The position numbers and the translations under genes were made by a program. Positions 9,354-18,780 of a stretch of 64,000 nucleotides of DNA are shown piece by piece (positions within the stretch are counted from its first letter, which is position 1; each line of letters opens with the position of its first letter). The stretch is taken from the NCBI RefSeq assembly GCF_000027005.1, contig NC_012964.1, forward strand, positions 1,364,001 to 1,428,000. Reading direction: 5' to 3'. This DNA is from Komagataella phaffii GS115 (Eukaryota > Ascomycota > Pichiomycetes > Pichiales > Pichiaceae). Under the pieces are notes generated by a model. That model searched no databases and had not been told where the DNA came from. It saw only the letters and a list, made by a program, of their open reading frames with translations.

Positions 9354-9977
9354 TTATATCGTACCGTCTACCAGTTTGCCCAGTCGCTCTCTCAATGGAG
9401 GTTGTGATTCGCTCTCCATCAATGATAGTAGCGTATTCAGATGTGCCAGTTTCGCATCTATGGAGTTTATTGTTTCACTGGAGTTTTGAGCTTCTTCTTC
9501 GAAATCCCCTAAAAGTTGTTGCGTCTGCGTTTCCAACAAGTTGACCTGCGACCGCAAGTTATCTCTCAATTCTCTCCGCTCTTGTATAGTTTGACTTTGA
9601 ATAAGTTTCTCGGGTGTTAAGTCCTCTAGATTTAGAGATTCCTCTACAGCACCAGTATTCTTTCTCTTTTGCGCTTGCCATATTAACTTATCTAGTTCAT
9701 CCAATTTACTCTCAACATTTCTTTCTTTGAATATCTTATCAAACTCAGTCACTGCGCTGGTCTCCCAGAATGTTATCATTTGCTCCCTGGCTACTTGAAG
9801 GTGCCGTTTACCTACATCGTTTGCGCTTATCTGAGGATAGCACATGTCAAATTTCGTAGAGTTCAATTCTTGAGTTGTGTTAGCTAGTGCCTTGTGAAGA
9901 ACCCTCTCCAAGATTTTGCTTCGGAACTTGGGAGGATTTTGGTCATCCTCTGTAGTATTCACTTCCCTAGGGCTCAT
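9354..9977 (-). CDS. NNF1: Kinetochore MIND/Mis12-complex subunit Nnf1
   Basis: This 207-residue, mostly helical protein matches Nnf1/PMF1. The domain begins RSKILERVLHKALANTTQELN, then FDMCYPQISAND near 45, and the EFDKIFKERNVESKLDELDKLI segment near 80-100 that is typical of the family. The rest is coiled coil (about 130-195). Nnf1 joins Mtw1, Dsn1 and Nsl1 in the complex linking CENP-C/CENP-A chromatin to the Ndc80 complex. The ATG at 9977 is the first in frame. It is divergent from NSA1 (149 bp) and convergent with the MSN4-like gene. Length matches Sc Nnf1 (201 aa). Confidence 0.82.
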   Translation of the reverse strand: MSPREVNTTEDDQNPPKFRSKILERVLHKALANTTQELNSTKFDMCYPQISANDVGKRHLQVAREQMITFWETSAVTEFDKIFKERNVESKLDELDKLIWQAQKRKNTGAVEESLNLEDLTPEKLIQSQTIQERRELRDNLRSQVNLLETQTQQLLGDFEEEAQNSSETINSIDAKLAHLNTLLSLMESESQPPLRERLGKLVDGTI

Positions 9978-10126
9978 TTAATATCAACAAAATTGTAATG
10001 TTTATGTAATGCAACGTTATGTAAATAGTCTCCACCGCCCCAATATACCTCTTAGGGCTTAGTATTTTCATTAATTTTTTTTTTCTTACTAAGAATTATT
10101 GAACCCCATCACATCTGTTATTCACT

Positions 10127-11257
10127 ATGAAATTGTTGGTTGCCTTAGAGGACACAGGCTCAATAAAAGAGGTTGAATGTTTACGAGGCACAGATACATC
10201 AGTTCAAACCGCAAAACAACCCATAAGTATCGTCAATCATGCCGCTGAGTCCAGAGCTACTCACATCCTGAAATTCCTTGTCACATCTGACTCCAAGTAC
10301 GTGGTGGCAGCCAGAAAAGGAGGTGCTATCGTTATCTATGAAAGAGACACATTTGAGGAAGTCAAGAGGTATACTAATATGACAGCCAATGAGTCTTCAG
10401 CTTTTGTATCTTTGATACAAGATTCTACTAGTCTTATCTATGCATGTTGTGAGAACGGAGTGGTTTCTGTGATAGATTTGGAAAACTTGAACCGTGAGGA
10501 TAATGACACACAGCACCCAATAAAGTTAGAATTGGTAGCTCCGGTTAGTTGCTTCGTGCTCAACCCTAATCAAAAGGGTATATTTGCATATGGTGGCAAA
10601 GATAATGAAGTCAAGGTGATTTCTATCACCAATGGCAAGTTAGAACAGCTATGGGAATCGAAAAACGTTCCCCTTGACCAACTACGTCTTCCTGTGCCCG
10701 TATGGGTTTCAGGAATAAACTTTTTGGATACTGATTCCGTTAAAGGACAGAGTGGCTATCATCTATTGGTTGTTACCAGATACGGACACATAAGAATGTA
10801 CAAGACTTGGCTGAAACGAAGACCAGTGAAAACCTTCCAGCCTACTACCAAGCCCCTGAGAACTATCACTCACACTTCGACAAACTCGAATGCAGTATCC
10901 TCAGATTCTGCTGGTTTAGTTGGCAAGTTTTCCCTTAAGGATGGAAAAATGGTGGGAAAGTTCCATGGTTCAGTGGGTTTTGTTAGGGCATTATACAATT
11001 ATAGATACTCTGTAATTGCAACGGGTGGTCTCGATAGATACGTTAGAGTCTATGACTTGGACACATGCAGAATATTGGCCAAAGTTTTTGTCACCTCCCA
11101 AATAACAGATATAGTTATGTTGGAAGATGGTGAGAAACTAATGGAAGAAAAAATGATAAGGAAGGAAAAAGAGAAGGAGCAGGCAGTTAAAGAAGCTGAA
11201 GCTTTATGGGAAGAGCTGGAAAAAAACTCTTCCACTCGAAAAAAGAAGAAGTTGTAG
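10127..11257 (+). CDS. NSA1: Ribosome biogenesis WD-repeat protein Nsa1 (WDR74)
   Basis: This 376-residue beta-propeller protein acts in maturation of the pre-60S ribosomal particle in the nucleolus. The opening MKLLVALEDTGSIKEVEC with GTDTSVQTAKQP is nearly diagnostic of Nsa1. Later signatures are FAYGGKDNEVKV near 165, VPVWVSGINFLD near 195 and ATGGLDRYVRVYDLDT near 310. The C-terminus is a Lys/Glu-rich tail ending RKKKKL, likely a nuclear localisation signal. It is shorter than Sc Nsa1 (463 aa), mainly in loop insertions. It is convergent with CUE3, 37 bp apart, the same pair as Sc YGL111W/YGL110C. Confidence 0.93.
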   Translation: MKLLVALEDTGSIKEVECLRGTDTSVQTAKQPISIVNHAAESRATHILKFLVTSDSKYVVAARKGGAIVIYERDTFEEVKRYTNMTANESSAFVSLIQDSTSLIYACCENGVVSVIDLENLNREDNDTQHPIKLELVAPVSCFVLNPNQKGIFAYGGKDNEVKVISITNGKLEQLWESKNVPLDQLRLPVPVWVSGINFLDTDSVKGQSGYHLLVVTRYGHIRMYKTWLKRRPVKTFQPTTKPLRTITHTSTNSNAVSSDSAGLVGKFSLKDGKMVGKFHGSVGFVRALYNYRYSVIATGGLDRYVRVYDLDTCRILAKVFVTSQITDIVMLEDGEKLMEEKMIRKEKEKEQAVKEAEALWEELEKNSSTRKKKKL

Positions 11258-11294
11258 AAACGTTGTATAATAGTGAAATGAGGTTTTCTGAATA

Positions 11295-13241
11295 TCAAAG
11301 TAGTCCTTGGTTCATTTTCTTATCATGAGCTGCTTTTCTGTTATGGTTAGCATTTTTTGACTTGTTTACTTCTTTGTCCGCGTAGCGCTTCTTGAGTTTC
11401 TTAGGGTTTTGTTTTTGGTTCTGTGCCGTTTGCGATTTAGACTTAGACTTTAGTGCATAATCGTTGGATGTTTCTCGCTCTTCAACTTCGTCCTCTTTTG
11501 GTTTTCGGTATGAAGTCTTCTGCTTGATGTTGTTTCCTCTACCCAAATTAAATATGAATTCTTCCTCTAACAGTTGGAATCGTTTTCGTTGGTGGGAAAT
11601 CATACGGGCCCACCCTTCAATTTGTTCGTCTGACCACTTTATGTTAGACTTGAGTTCTTCTCGCTGTTTTGTTTTCCTTGCCGATTTTTGTAGCTGCTCT
11701 GGTGATGTTTTCAATAATGCAAATAGATGAATTTCTACCTTGTTTAACCGAGAATCTAAAGAGGTATTCAATTCCTCAGCGGTTTCATCGCTGATATCAT
11801 CCCGATCCAATCCGGTATTCTTCGTATTTTTGCCCTTTTTGGCAAAGTCTGTTCCAGTCGTCCTCTCCTGATCGTCATAGGTGTCATCAGGTTCATCTTC
11901 ATCCGAGTCATAAAGCATTTTTAATGCATTCTGTAGTGTCCTGTGCCTTAACTGTTCAGCGACTTCAGAACGTGCAAGCATAGTATTTTTCTTTCCCTTT
12001 ACCAATACTTTCTGCTGTCCATCGTAGACAGATCTTTTTTCAGTCTGTTGAATTTCTTTTGGGATGTCATCCAAAACTGACATGTTCTCGAGTAACAAGT
12101 TAATCACTGTTTCAATATTCGACCCATGTCTAGTTAGCAGGTAGTTAGCCTGGTACTCAGTAACATCGGGAAACAAATCAGTGATTGCGCTCAATTGCTC
12201 TGGTGTATGAATTACTATATCGGATCCAGCATATAGCATTATTAATCGACTCTTCAGATTAGGATTTAACGCCTGAAACTTAGCAGATAACAATACTTTC
12301 GTAGTCAAGGGATATAGTCTAAACAAAGCAGCCTTACTAGTACATTTCAATCCAGTTGTAACGAGGTCAGCAATATGCGTTGTGGAACAGGAGAAAAATG
12401 AAACAGTTATTAATTGAAGGCACAGGTGTGCATGAACGCCAGTTCCTCTGTTGTACAGGATTTCTAGTGTCTCGACCCATTTAGCATCGGTAAATGAGTC
12501 TGCAAACGCTGTCGCTTTCACTTTGTTCTTTGGAGTAATAGTTACTTTACTATCTCCCTGCTTCTGACTTTGTGGACCAACTTGCCGAATATAACCCAGT
12601 AGCAAGGATAGAATCTCTAAATCATCATTAGCAAACTTGCCTGCCGTAATAATCTTTTCCAAAAAAACATGCAGTGTCTTGAGAGTTATCCCTTCGTCTC
12701 TAGTGACATGGTTCTTGTCTGCTGATAAGAGCATTTGTTGAATTATGGGTAGACTTAAGAAGTTTGAGTTGACCTTGGAGTTTGCATAGGCTAACTTCAC
12801 ATATATCTTCGTAAAATCCCATAATGTTTGCCCTGATAAATTAAAGTTAACAAGTCCATAAACTCTCAAACAATTAAGAACAACCAACTTCAAGATTTTC
12901 CTGTTGGAAATAATGTCAGGGTTCACACCCCCAAGACTAAAAATCTTCGATGACTCTTCAGCTGTTTCCCTCAAATAGACCTTGAGAAAATTTTGAAGCT
13001 GCTGAAAAGATTTGGAGCTTAATCTTTGCGTGGATTCATCTTCTCGTTTTGATAAGAGAACCGTTACTTTCTGTATTAGTGCAATGTAGGTCTGTAACAG
13101 ATGGACCCATATCACGGGGTCCTTATCGGTTAGCGACGAACGTAATTTGAAGGGTGGGTAAGCTACAATGGGGATGTTTAATACATTTGAATTAACTTCT
13201 TCACTGGAAGGCTGGCAATTTTCTACTATTACCGGTGCCAT
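11295..13241 (-). CDS. CUE3: CUE-domain protein Cue3 (Rqt3), ribosome quality-control trigger subunit
   Basis: This 648-residue protein is the orthologue of Sc Cue3/Rqt3 (624 aa; human ASCC2), part of the RQT complex (with Slh1 and Rqt4) that splits collided, ubiquitinated ribosomes. The N-terminal half is helical. The ubiquitin-binding CUE domain lies at about 348-390 with the FPDVTEYQANYLLTRHG motif and the following INLLLEN helix. After it come an acidic segment (DSDEDEPDDTYDD, near 440) and a Lys-rich tail (about 570-648) with NLGRGNN preceding. The start MAPVIVENCQPS at ATG 13241 is the first in frame. DOM34, another stalled-ribosome factor, is about 6 kb away. Confidence 0.9.
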   Translation of the reverse strand: MAPVIVENCQPSSEEVNSNVLNIPIVAYPPFKLRSSLTDKDPVIWVHLLQTYIALIQKVTVLLSKREDESTQRLSSKSFQQLQNFLKVYLRETAEESSKIFSLGGVNPDIISNRKILKLVVLNCLRVYGLVNFNLSGQTLWDFTKIYVKLAYANSKVNSNFLSLPIIQQMLLSADKNHVTRDEGITLKTLHVFLEKIITAGKFANDDLEILSLLLGYIRQVGPQSQKQGDSKVTITPKNKVKATAFADSFTDAKWVETLEILYNRGTGVHAHLCLQLITVSFFSCSTTHIADLVTTGLKCTSKAALFRLYPLTTKVLLSAKFQALNPNLKSRLIMLYAGSDIVIHTPEQLSAITDLFPDVTEYQANYLLTRHGSNIETVINLLLENMSVLDDIPKEIQQTEKRSVYDGQQKVLVKGKKNTMLARSEVAEQLRHRTLQNALKMLYDSDEDEPDDTYDDQERTTGTDFAKKGKNTKNTGLDRDDISDETAEELNTSLDSRLNKVEIHLFALLKTSPEQLQKSARKTKQREELKSNIKWSDEQIEGWARMISHQRKRFQLLEEEFIFNLGRGNNIKQKTSYRKPKEDEVEERETSNDYALKSKSKSQTAQNQKQNPKKLKKRYADKEVNKSKNANHNRKAAHDKKMNQGLL

Positions 13242-13405
13242 TTACTGGTTGACTGAAATGACTATATCGATAGTCTAGATACCCTTTGATAGTGATGCAA
13301 GGATGTAGTTTTCCACGAGCGCTCATAAAATCCTAATCGATCTTACGTGTCTCTAACGGTTGATTGATTCTGAATGGTAATAAATAGATACGTTCACTTT
13401 CTAAT

Positions 13406-14809
13406 ATGCAACAATTACCCAAAATAGGACTATTGGCAGTATCAATGGCATTGATTTGCCACACATATTCTCCATTGCAACCTATACAGTCCTCAATTGG
13501 TTTCGCAGTTCTGGGATATTTGTTATCAGACTACCTCATCCCTGCCACGGCGCCCTATTTCATCAAGATTGGTCTATTTGGAAAGGACTTGAGTAAGAAA
13601 GATAAACCAGTCATTCCGGAAACGATTGGAATTATTCCTGCTGTAGTCTATCTTTTTATCATGTTCTCATTTATCCCATTCATGTTTTTCAAGTTTCTAG
13701 TCGTGGATACTAGTGGAGGAGGATCTAGGGACACAGGTGTCGATTTGGAGACAGCTGACTCCAATTATTTTCCACACAACAAACTATCTTCATATCTAAG
13801 TGGTATACTTTCGTTGGAAAGCATGGTATTGTTAGGACTGTTAGATGATCTCTTTGATATAAGATGGAGGCACAAGTTCTTTCTTCCCGCTATTGCAGCT
13901 ATACCTTTATTGATCGTCTATTATGTTGACTTTGGTGTTACACATATCCTTATCCCTACTTTCATCAAGAACATCTTTGGATTTGAAGCCGTTTCCATAG
14001 ATTTAGGTGCTCTGTATTATGGATATATGGCAGCCGTCGCCATATTTTGTCCGAACTCTATAAACATTCTTGCTGGAATCAATGGTCTTGAGGTTGGGCA
14101 GAGTGTGGTTTTGGCAGTTCTTTTACTACTGAATGATTTCTGCTATCTAATTCCAGCGTCTCTTAGATCAACTCCCGCATATGAAACACATCTGATGTCA
14201 ACGTGTATTTTAGTGCCCTTTCTAGGAGTCTCCCTTAGCCTTTTGAAATTCAACTGGTACCCCGCTAAAGTATTTGTAGGTGATACTTTCTGTTATTTTA
14301 GTGGTATGGTCTTTGCATTTGTTGGTATTTCAGGTCATTTTTCAAAGACACTGTTACTGTTTTTTCTTCCCCAGATTTTCAACTTTGTTTACTCCATTCC
14401 ACAATTGTTTGGCCTTGTAGAATGCCCAAGACATAGGCTGCCCCGGTTCAATGAAGAAGATAACATGATGTATCCTTCTCATGCTGTGTTTAAAAAACGA
14501 TTGCCCAAACTTATAGAAAAGGGCATGCTAATTTTGGAAGCTTTAGGACTATTAGAGGTTGTTAAAGAAGAAATGAAGACTGACAATAAGACCGAGATAA
14601 TAATCAAAGAGTGTTCCAATTTTACCCTTATCAACCTTGTACTGGTTTGGTTTGGGCCAATGAGAGAAGATAGGTTGTGCTTTGTCATTCTACTACTGCA
14701 ATTCAGCATTGGATTGATAAGTCTCGTGGCAAGACATACAATTGCAGCACTTCTATTTGGATACGATAATCTTAGTATTTTCAATCTCAGCATACTGAGT
14801 TCCAACTAA
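13406..14809 (+). CDS. ALG7: UDP-GlcNAc:dolichyl-phosphate GlcNAc-1-phosphotransferase Alg7
   Basis: This 467-residue ER membrane enzyme starts N-glycan assembly by transferring GlcNAc-1-phosphate to dolichyl phosphate and is the tunicamycin target. About ten hydrophobic segments are visible. Catalytic family motifs are present: GLFGKDLSKKDKPVIPETIG near 65-85, LLGLLDDLFDIRWRHKFF near 140-160 (DD pair), NSINILAGINGLEVGQS near 215, and FVGDTFCYFSGM near 290. Its length compares with 448 aa in Sc. Its stop codon overlaps the stop of the convergent HD-domain gene by four bases (14806-14809, CTAA), so the two 3' ends must interpenetrate. Confidence 0.96.
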   Translation: MQQLPKIGLLAVSMALICHTYSPLQPIQSSIGFAVLGYLLSDYLIPATAPYFIKIGLFGKDLSKKDKPVIPETIGIIPAVVYLFIMFSFIPFMFFKFLVVDTSGGGSRDTGVDLETADSNYFPHNKLSSYLSGILSLESMVLLGLLDDLFDIRWRHKFFLPAIAAIPLLIVYYVDFGVTHILIPTFIKNIFGFEAVSIDLGALYYGYMAAVAIFCPNSINILAGINGLEVGQSVVLAVLLLLNDFCYLIPASLRSTPAYETHLMSTCILVPFLGVSLSLLKFNWYPAKVFVGDTFCYFSGMVFAFVGISGHFSKTLLLFFLPQIFNFVYSIPQLFGLVECPRHRLPRFNEEDNMMYPSHAVFKKRLPKLIEKGMLILEALGLLEVVKEEMKTDNKTEIIIKECSNFTLINLVLVWFGPMREDRLCFVILLLQFSIGLISLVARHTIAALLFGYDNLSIFNLSILSSN

Positions 14810-15513
14810 TTTACATTTTTATTTATGAATCTCCAAAATTCGACTCGTTGGTGAAGAATTTCATCTGCCAATCGGCCCACTTCATCGGTCTTGATTTGCT
14901 GACGGGTCCCCTCAAAGAATTCATCCAGACGCTTAGATCCTTTGTATCGTTTCTCATATTGCACAGCTTGGACCAGGAACTCATATTTGTCAATGTCCTT
15001 CACGATTCGAGATTCAAAGTTTCGTTGTTCCTCGTAATCAAGCCACAGATTGACCATCTCCTTTGCAAAAGCACTATTGTAGGGATCTATCAAGCTTCCT
15101 AGATACTTTATGGCGGCCAATTCTCTTTCGTATTTTTGCTGTTTGGTAACAGTGGTGTCTTTTGGGGTGATATCTCCAACCAAAGCTTCAGCTATGTCGT
15201 GGACCAACGAAATCTTGATACATTGTGATAAATCTATAGGTTCCTTTTGAGCTGTGGATAAGTTTGAGTTGTCTTTGAAATTGGCGGTGTTGAGAGACAT
15301 AGATATGATTGACATTCTATACATATGATCTGAAATAGACTCTGCATTGTCAATCCCCATATTCAACCACCCAGTTCTCTTCTGTGTCTTCAGTAGTTCG
15401 ACAACTTGTATAAATGCACTAATGTACGTGTAAGGGCCTACTTCAGCATTCTGAAGAAGATCCTTAACCTCGCTGGGTACGTGATCCTCCGGGTTCCAAT
15501 CATTGGTGGACAT
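14806..15513 (-). CDS. YGK1: HD-domain 5'-deoxynucleotidase (HDDC2/Ygk1 type)
   Basis: This 235-residue protein belongs to the HD metal-dependent phosphohydrolases that remove phosphate from deoxynucleoside 5'-monophosphates (Sc YGL101W/YBR242W, human HDDC2). Metal-binding motifs are visible: ESISDHMYRMSII (first His), SLVHDIAEALVGDITP (the HD pair and following Asp), and the later KDIDKYEFLVQA Asp. The ATG at 15513 (MSTNDWNPEDHV) gives a length near that of Sc YGL101W (215 aa). The frame is open further to an ATG at 15642, adding 43 mostly hydrophobic residues that the family lacks. It is followed downstream by ALG7 in the opposite direction with overlapping stops, as in the YBR242W/YBR243C pair. 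Confidence 0.88.
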   Translation of the reverse strand: MSTNDWNPEDHVPSEVKDLLQNAEVGPYTYISAFIQVVELLKTQKRTGWLNMGIDNAESISDHMYRMSIISMSLNTANFKDNSNLSTAQKEPIDLSQCIKISLVHDIAEALVGDITPKDTTVTKQQKYERELAAIKYLGSLIDPYNSAFAKEMVNLWLDYEEQRNFESRIVKDIDKYEFLVQAVQYEKRYKGSKRLDEFFEGTRQQIKTDEVGRLADEILHQRVEFWRFINKNVN

Positions 15514-15772
15514 CGGACAGTATAATGTAAAATGTAAACAGTAGAATAGGATATTTACTAAGCGAAAATTTGACCCCAAGAAAAAAATTAAGCCAAAGCA
15601 GATATAGAGTGAAATATGGTTAATTGGTGAAATATCACTCATTCGTTTTCAGATCATGAGATGCTCAGAAAGTACTTCAAAAACAGATATCTTCAAAGAA
15701 GGTCTACAATGCAGTTTAGCTATGGAAATTTTTTGTTTAAATATACAAAAGAGAGAGTCTCAAAGTCGACAT

Positions 15773-16222
15773 TTAAGCAACTAATTCAACAACACCACCA
15801 ACAGCTCTGATACTTTGCTCAGCCTCCTTGGAAACAAATCTAGCCTTGACGATAATTGGGATGTTTGGCAAAGAACCCTTACCAAGGACCTTACCATAAC
15901 CATTGGCCAAAGTGTCAATAACGACGGCAGAAGAAGCAGAAGAGTTCTTCAAAGCATCTTCTCTCTTCTCTTCAGGAATCAAAGACCACAAGTTCTGGAT
16001 GTTAATTACTGGGCGCCAGTAACGAGCTTGTTGTAAACGGAAGTGTCTCATACCAACCTTTCCGAAGTAACCTGGATGGTACTTGTCCATGTTGGTTCTG
16101 TGGTGGTGTTGACCACCGGCCTTACCACGACCACCGGGATGCTTTCTGTGCTTACCAACACGACCTTTACCGGCAGAGACATTACCTCTGTGCTTTCTGG
16201 TTGCTGAGAATCTGGTAGGCAT
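15773..16222 (-). CDS. RPL28: 60S ribosomal protein L28 (uL15)
   Basis: This 149-residue protein is a full-length match to Sc Rpl28/Cyh2. The N-terminal basic region has KHRGNVSAGKGRVGKHRKHP, followed by GGRGKAGGQHHHR and NMDKYHPGYFGKVGMRHF; the C-terminus is the typical IRAVGGVVELVA. Gln38, whose substitution gives cycloheximide resistance in Sc, is retained, which predicts sensitivity. There is no intron in the coding sequence, whereas Sc RPL28 has one early in its coding region. The 5' leader is pyrimidine-rich on the coding strand. Its place between the HD nucleotidase and the VPS73-like gene matches Sc YGL101W-YGL104C. Confidence 0.98.
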   Translation of the reverse strand: MPTRFSATRKHRGNVSAGKGRVGKHRKHPGGRGKAGGQHHHRTNMDKYHPGYFGKVGMRHFRLQQARYWRPVINIQNLWSLIPEEKREDALKNSSASSAVVIDTLANGYGKVLGKGSLPNIPIIVKARFVSKEAEQSIRAVGGVVELVA

Positions 16223-16404
16223 TTTGTGTGATCTATTAAACCTTGTTAAAAAGGGAGGAAAAAGGGAATATTCTTATGAAAAGTTTGTATGGCGTTAGCG
16301 AAAGTTAGAGGAGGTGCGACCAAGGAAAGGAGGAGTGAATCGTTTCTTAATTAATGCACTAAATGCAGTCATGTGATTTCACAAAGGGCTGGTACGCGAT
16401 TGCA

Positions 16405-17886
16405 CTACCTTATTTCATCTCCCCAAACTTCTTTATAGGTTCCCTTTCCCTTGGTCTCTGGAATATAAAGATATGTATAATATCCGAATAGGAAACACAT
16501 GAAGGCAAATATAAAGTAAACGTATCCTCCGATATATTCGTTTACGATGGGAAATAGATAACCGATGGCAAAGGTGGCTATCCAATTGGCAGCCGTACCC
16601 CAACTTTGAGCTATTCCTCTTACTTCCTGTTGACTGATTTCGGAAACTATTAAGAATGGAATTGGACCAATTGCGACAGCAAACGACCCAACATAGAGGA
16701 ACGTAGCTAAAACAGACAATACTGCAACTGAATTGATGATGCCCACTGCCATGGCTACTGAGGAAATACCCATCAAAGTTGCTGATGTAAGCAACAGTGG
16801 TTTCCTGCCCCATCTATCCATAAACAGAGAAGCTGTACCCGTAACTGTTAAATTAAGCAAAGATATCAGACAATTGATAGCCAATGCACCAGTTGGGAAG
16901 AGACTCACTAGGACTTTCACTCCGTAGAAGATTATCGAATTGATTCCACAGAATTGCTGCCCTACCATGATGAAAGTGACATTTCTTCGTGACCTAGAAT
17001 ACTTGGAAGATGTCAGGTACGATTTGAGCGACAGATTAGCCTGCTCTGGGTTTTCTGCAATATATCTTTCTCTACTAAGCTTTTCCCTCTCCCAGGAAGT
17101 TATTTCCTCCTGACATCTATTCAAATCTCCATTTCGTAATTGAAAAAGAACTGCCAAAGCTTCCCTCGAGTTTGAGGATTCAATTGCTAGCCACTTCGGC
17201 GATTCAAGTGCAAAGTTGGATGCCACAAAATTAACTATTGCAATAACGAATGCCGTAACGAGAATGTATCTCCATTGTTCATCGTTGGTCCATCCAATTG
17301 CTAGGAGTTGAGTGAGTAAGATACCTACATTGATAAAAATTTGATTCATGCTGCCCAGCAGTCCGCGCAATTCAACAGGGGAGACTTCATTGATGTATAG
17401 TGCGGAAACAACAATTCCACTACCAGCTCCAATTCCTGACAAGAGTCTTCCACAAAGAAGCTGGCCATAAGTATTGCTGAGCGACTCCAGCAGAGATCCA
17501 ACAGCGAATACCAAAGAATTGGCTGTGAACATCTTCTTTCTGCCTATGTTTTCAGACAATTGACCTGCGTATAGTGATCCCAATAGGCCTCCTATAGTAA
17601 ATATAGAAGTAACAATACCAATTTGATTAACGTCCAGAGGTATGCAGCTTTTGTAACCATGTCTTCCAAACCACGACTTTGCGTAATCTTCGTGTGGTCC
17701 AGTAATAGGGGTTCTACATGTGTAGACAGACTCTGGGGCATTTAGTTCCGACATATGATAGCCATATTGAACGGAACTCAAACATGACATTAGAACTGCA
17801 AGTACAAGTGGAAGCGAGATAGCAGGAGATTGGCTCAAATAGTTTGAACCCAGCAGCTCGGCAGAGTCCGATTCGTCTAGTGGCAT
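16405..17886 (-). CDS. VPS73: MFS sugar-porter family protein, Vps73/YBR241C type
   Basis: This 493-residue protein has the 12-helix major facilitator sugar-porter architecture. Signatures include GGLLGSLYAGQLSENIGRKK (loop 2-3), GRLLSGIGAGSGIVVSALYINEVSP near 145-170, the ESPKWL(A) motif after helix 6, GQQFCGINSIIFYG in helix 7, DRWGRKPLLL in loop 8-9 and YIPETKGK at the end. The QLSENIGRKK spelling and the flanking genes point to the Vps73/YBR241C subgroup, linked in Saccharomyces to the vacuole and vacuolar sorting, rather than to plasma-membrane hexose uptake. The substrate is not determinable here. The start MPLDESDSAELLG carries an acidic N-terminus. Confidence 0.82.
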   Translation of the reverse strand: MPLDESDSAELLGSNYLSQSPAISLPLVLAVLMSCLSSVQYGYHMSELNAPESVYTCRTPITGPHEDYAKSWFGRHGYKSCIPLDVNQIGIVTSIFTIGGLLGSLYAGQLSENIGRKKMFTANSLVFAVGSLLESLSNTYGQLLCGRLLSGIGAGSGIVVSALYINEVSPVELRGLLGSMNQIFINVGILLTQLLAIGWTNDEQWRYILVTAFVIAIVNFVASNFALESPKWLAIESSNSREALAVLFQLRNGDLNRCQEEITSWEREKLSRERYIAENPEQANLSLKSYLTSSKYSRSRRNVTFIMVGQQFCGINSIIFYGVKVLVSLFPTGALAINCLISLLNLTVTGTASLFMDRWGRKPLLLTSATLMGISSVAMAVGIINSVAVLSVLATFLYVGSFAVAIGPIPFLIVSEISQQEVRGIAQSWGTAANWIATFAIGYLFPIVNEYIGGYVYFIFAFMCFLFGYYTYLYIPETKGKGTYKEVWGDEIR

Positions 17887-18130
17887 GGAAGCTTGGAGGT
17901 ATGTGGAGAGGTGGAGGAATCGAAGAAAGGGGGCACTATATCTTGTTGCTGGAAGAACAATGCAACACGCGGAATGTATGGGGATCGCTCTATATCAAAA
18001 AATCTCAAACCCTCCTCTCACCCTTCCGTTAGTGGGTTATCAAATTCAGCTGAAGACACTTTGTACGTAGCTCCTCACTCCTCATCCATACAACACTAGA
18101 AACGTCTTCAGGATTGGAACTGCAACCTAA

Positions 18131-18772
18131 ATGAGTGACCAAACGCCCAATCCTAACGATATGAATAATGCTATCATCAATCAATGGACACAAGATGAAC
18201 TAGATCACATGAATCTATTTGAAGCCTTCAACTTTGACAACCATGGACAAAGATTTGGACTACATCCTATTTATAGATTGCCTTTGCTAGCACTCAGTGG
18301 CTCTCTAGTTGGAGGAGTCTCAGGGATGATGTACGGGTACCAGCTTGGCGGCCTGAAATACCTCGCAATGAATGCTCATCGTATGCCAACGGATCGCAAC
18401 GGCTGGTTTTATTATCACAAGAGAAAAAATTTCGTTTGTTTGAAGGACTCATTTGTCACAGGTTTCAGGCAGGCAGCTAAAGTTGGTCTCTTGGTTGGTA
18501 CTCTGTTCTCTCTGGAGGCTTATTTCGACTATGCAAGAGGTACTATAGATTTTGCCAATACTATGATGGCCACGACAATTTCTGGGTGGATATATGCCAA
18601 TGCGTACCAATTGAGTTCCTACCAGGCAAAAAGTTTAGTGAAAAGAGGTGCTGGGGTGGGTTTGCTCTTGGGATTATTACAAGATGCTTCTAACTATTTA
18701 ATTGGTAACGATGTGTGGTATCTGAGAGTGTTTTTTGGTATAAATCCGAGATTGAGTCGTAAATTAAGCTGA
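18131..18772 (+). CDS. Tim17/Tim22/Tim23-family mitochondrial membrane protein
   Basis: This 213-residue protein has four weakly hydrophobic, Gly-rich segments in the Tim17-family pattern: LPLLALSGSLVGGVSGMMYG near 55-75, a segment near 115-135 (VGLLVGTLFSLEAYFDY) and two further segments to about 190. The NAHRMPTDRNGWFYYHKRKNF stretch (about 85-105) resembles the human TIMMDC1-like subgroup, a complex I assembly factor, more than the Tim17/22/23 translocase subunits. Methylotrophic yeasts keep complex I, so a role in its assembly is plausible but inferred. The ATG at 18131 is the first in frame. It is convergent with DOM34, with only 8 bp between stops. Confidence 0.7.
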   Translation: MSDQTPNPNDMNNAIINQWTQDELDHMNLFEAFNFDNHGQRFGLHPIYRLPLLALSGSLVGGVSGMMYGYQLGGLKYLAMNAHRMPTDRNGWFYYHKRKNFVCLKDSFVTGFRQAAKVGLLVGTLFSLEAYFDYARGTIDFANTMMATTISGWIYANAYQLSSYQAKSLVKRGAGVGLLLGLLQDASNYLIGNDVWYLRVFFGINPRLSRKLS

Positions 18773-18780
18773 GACCTAAT

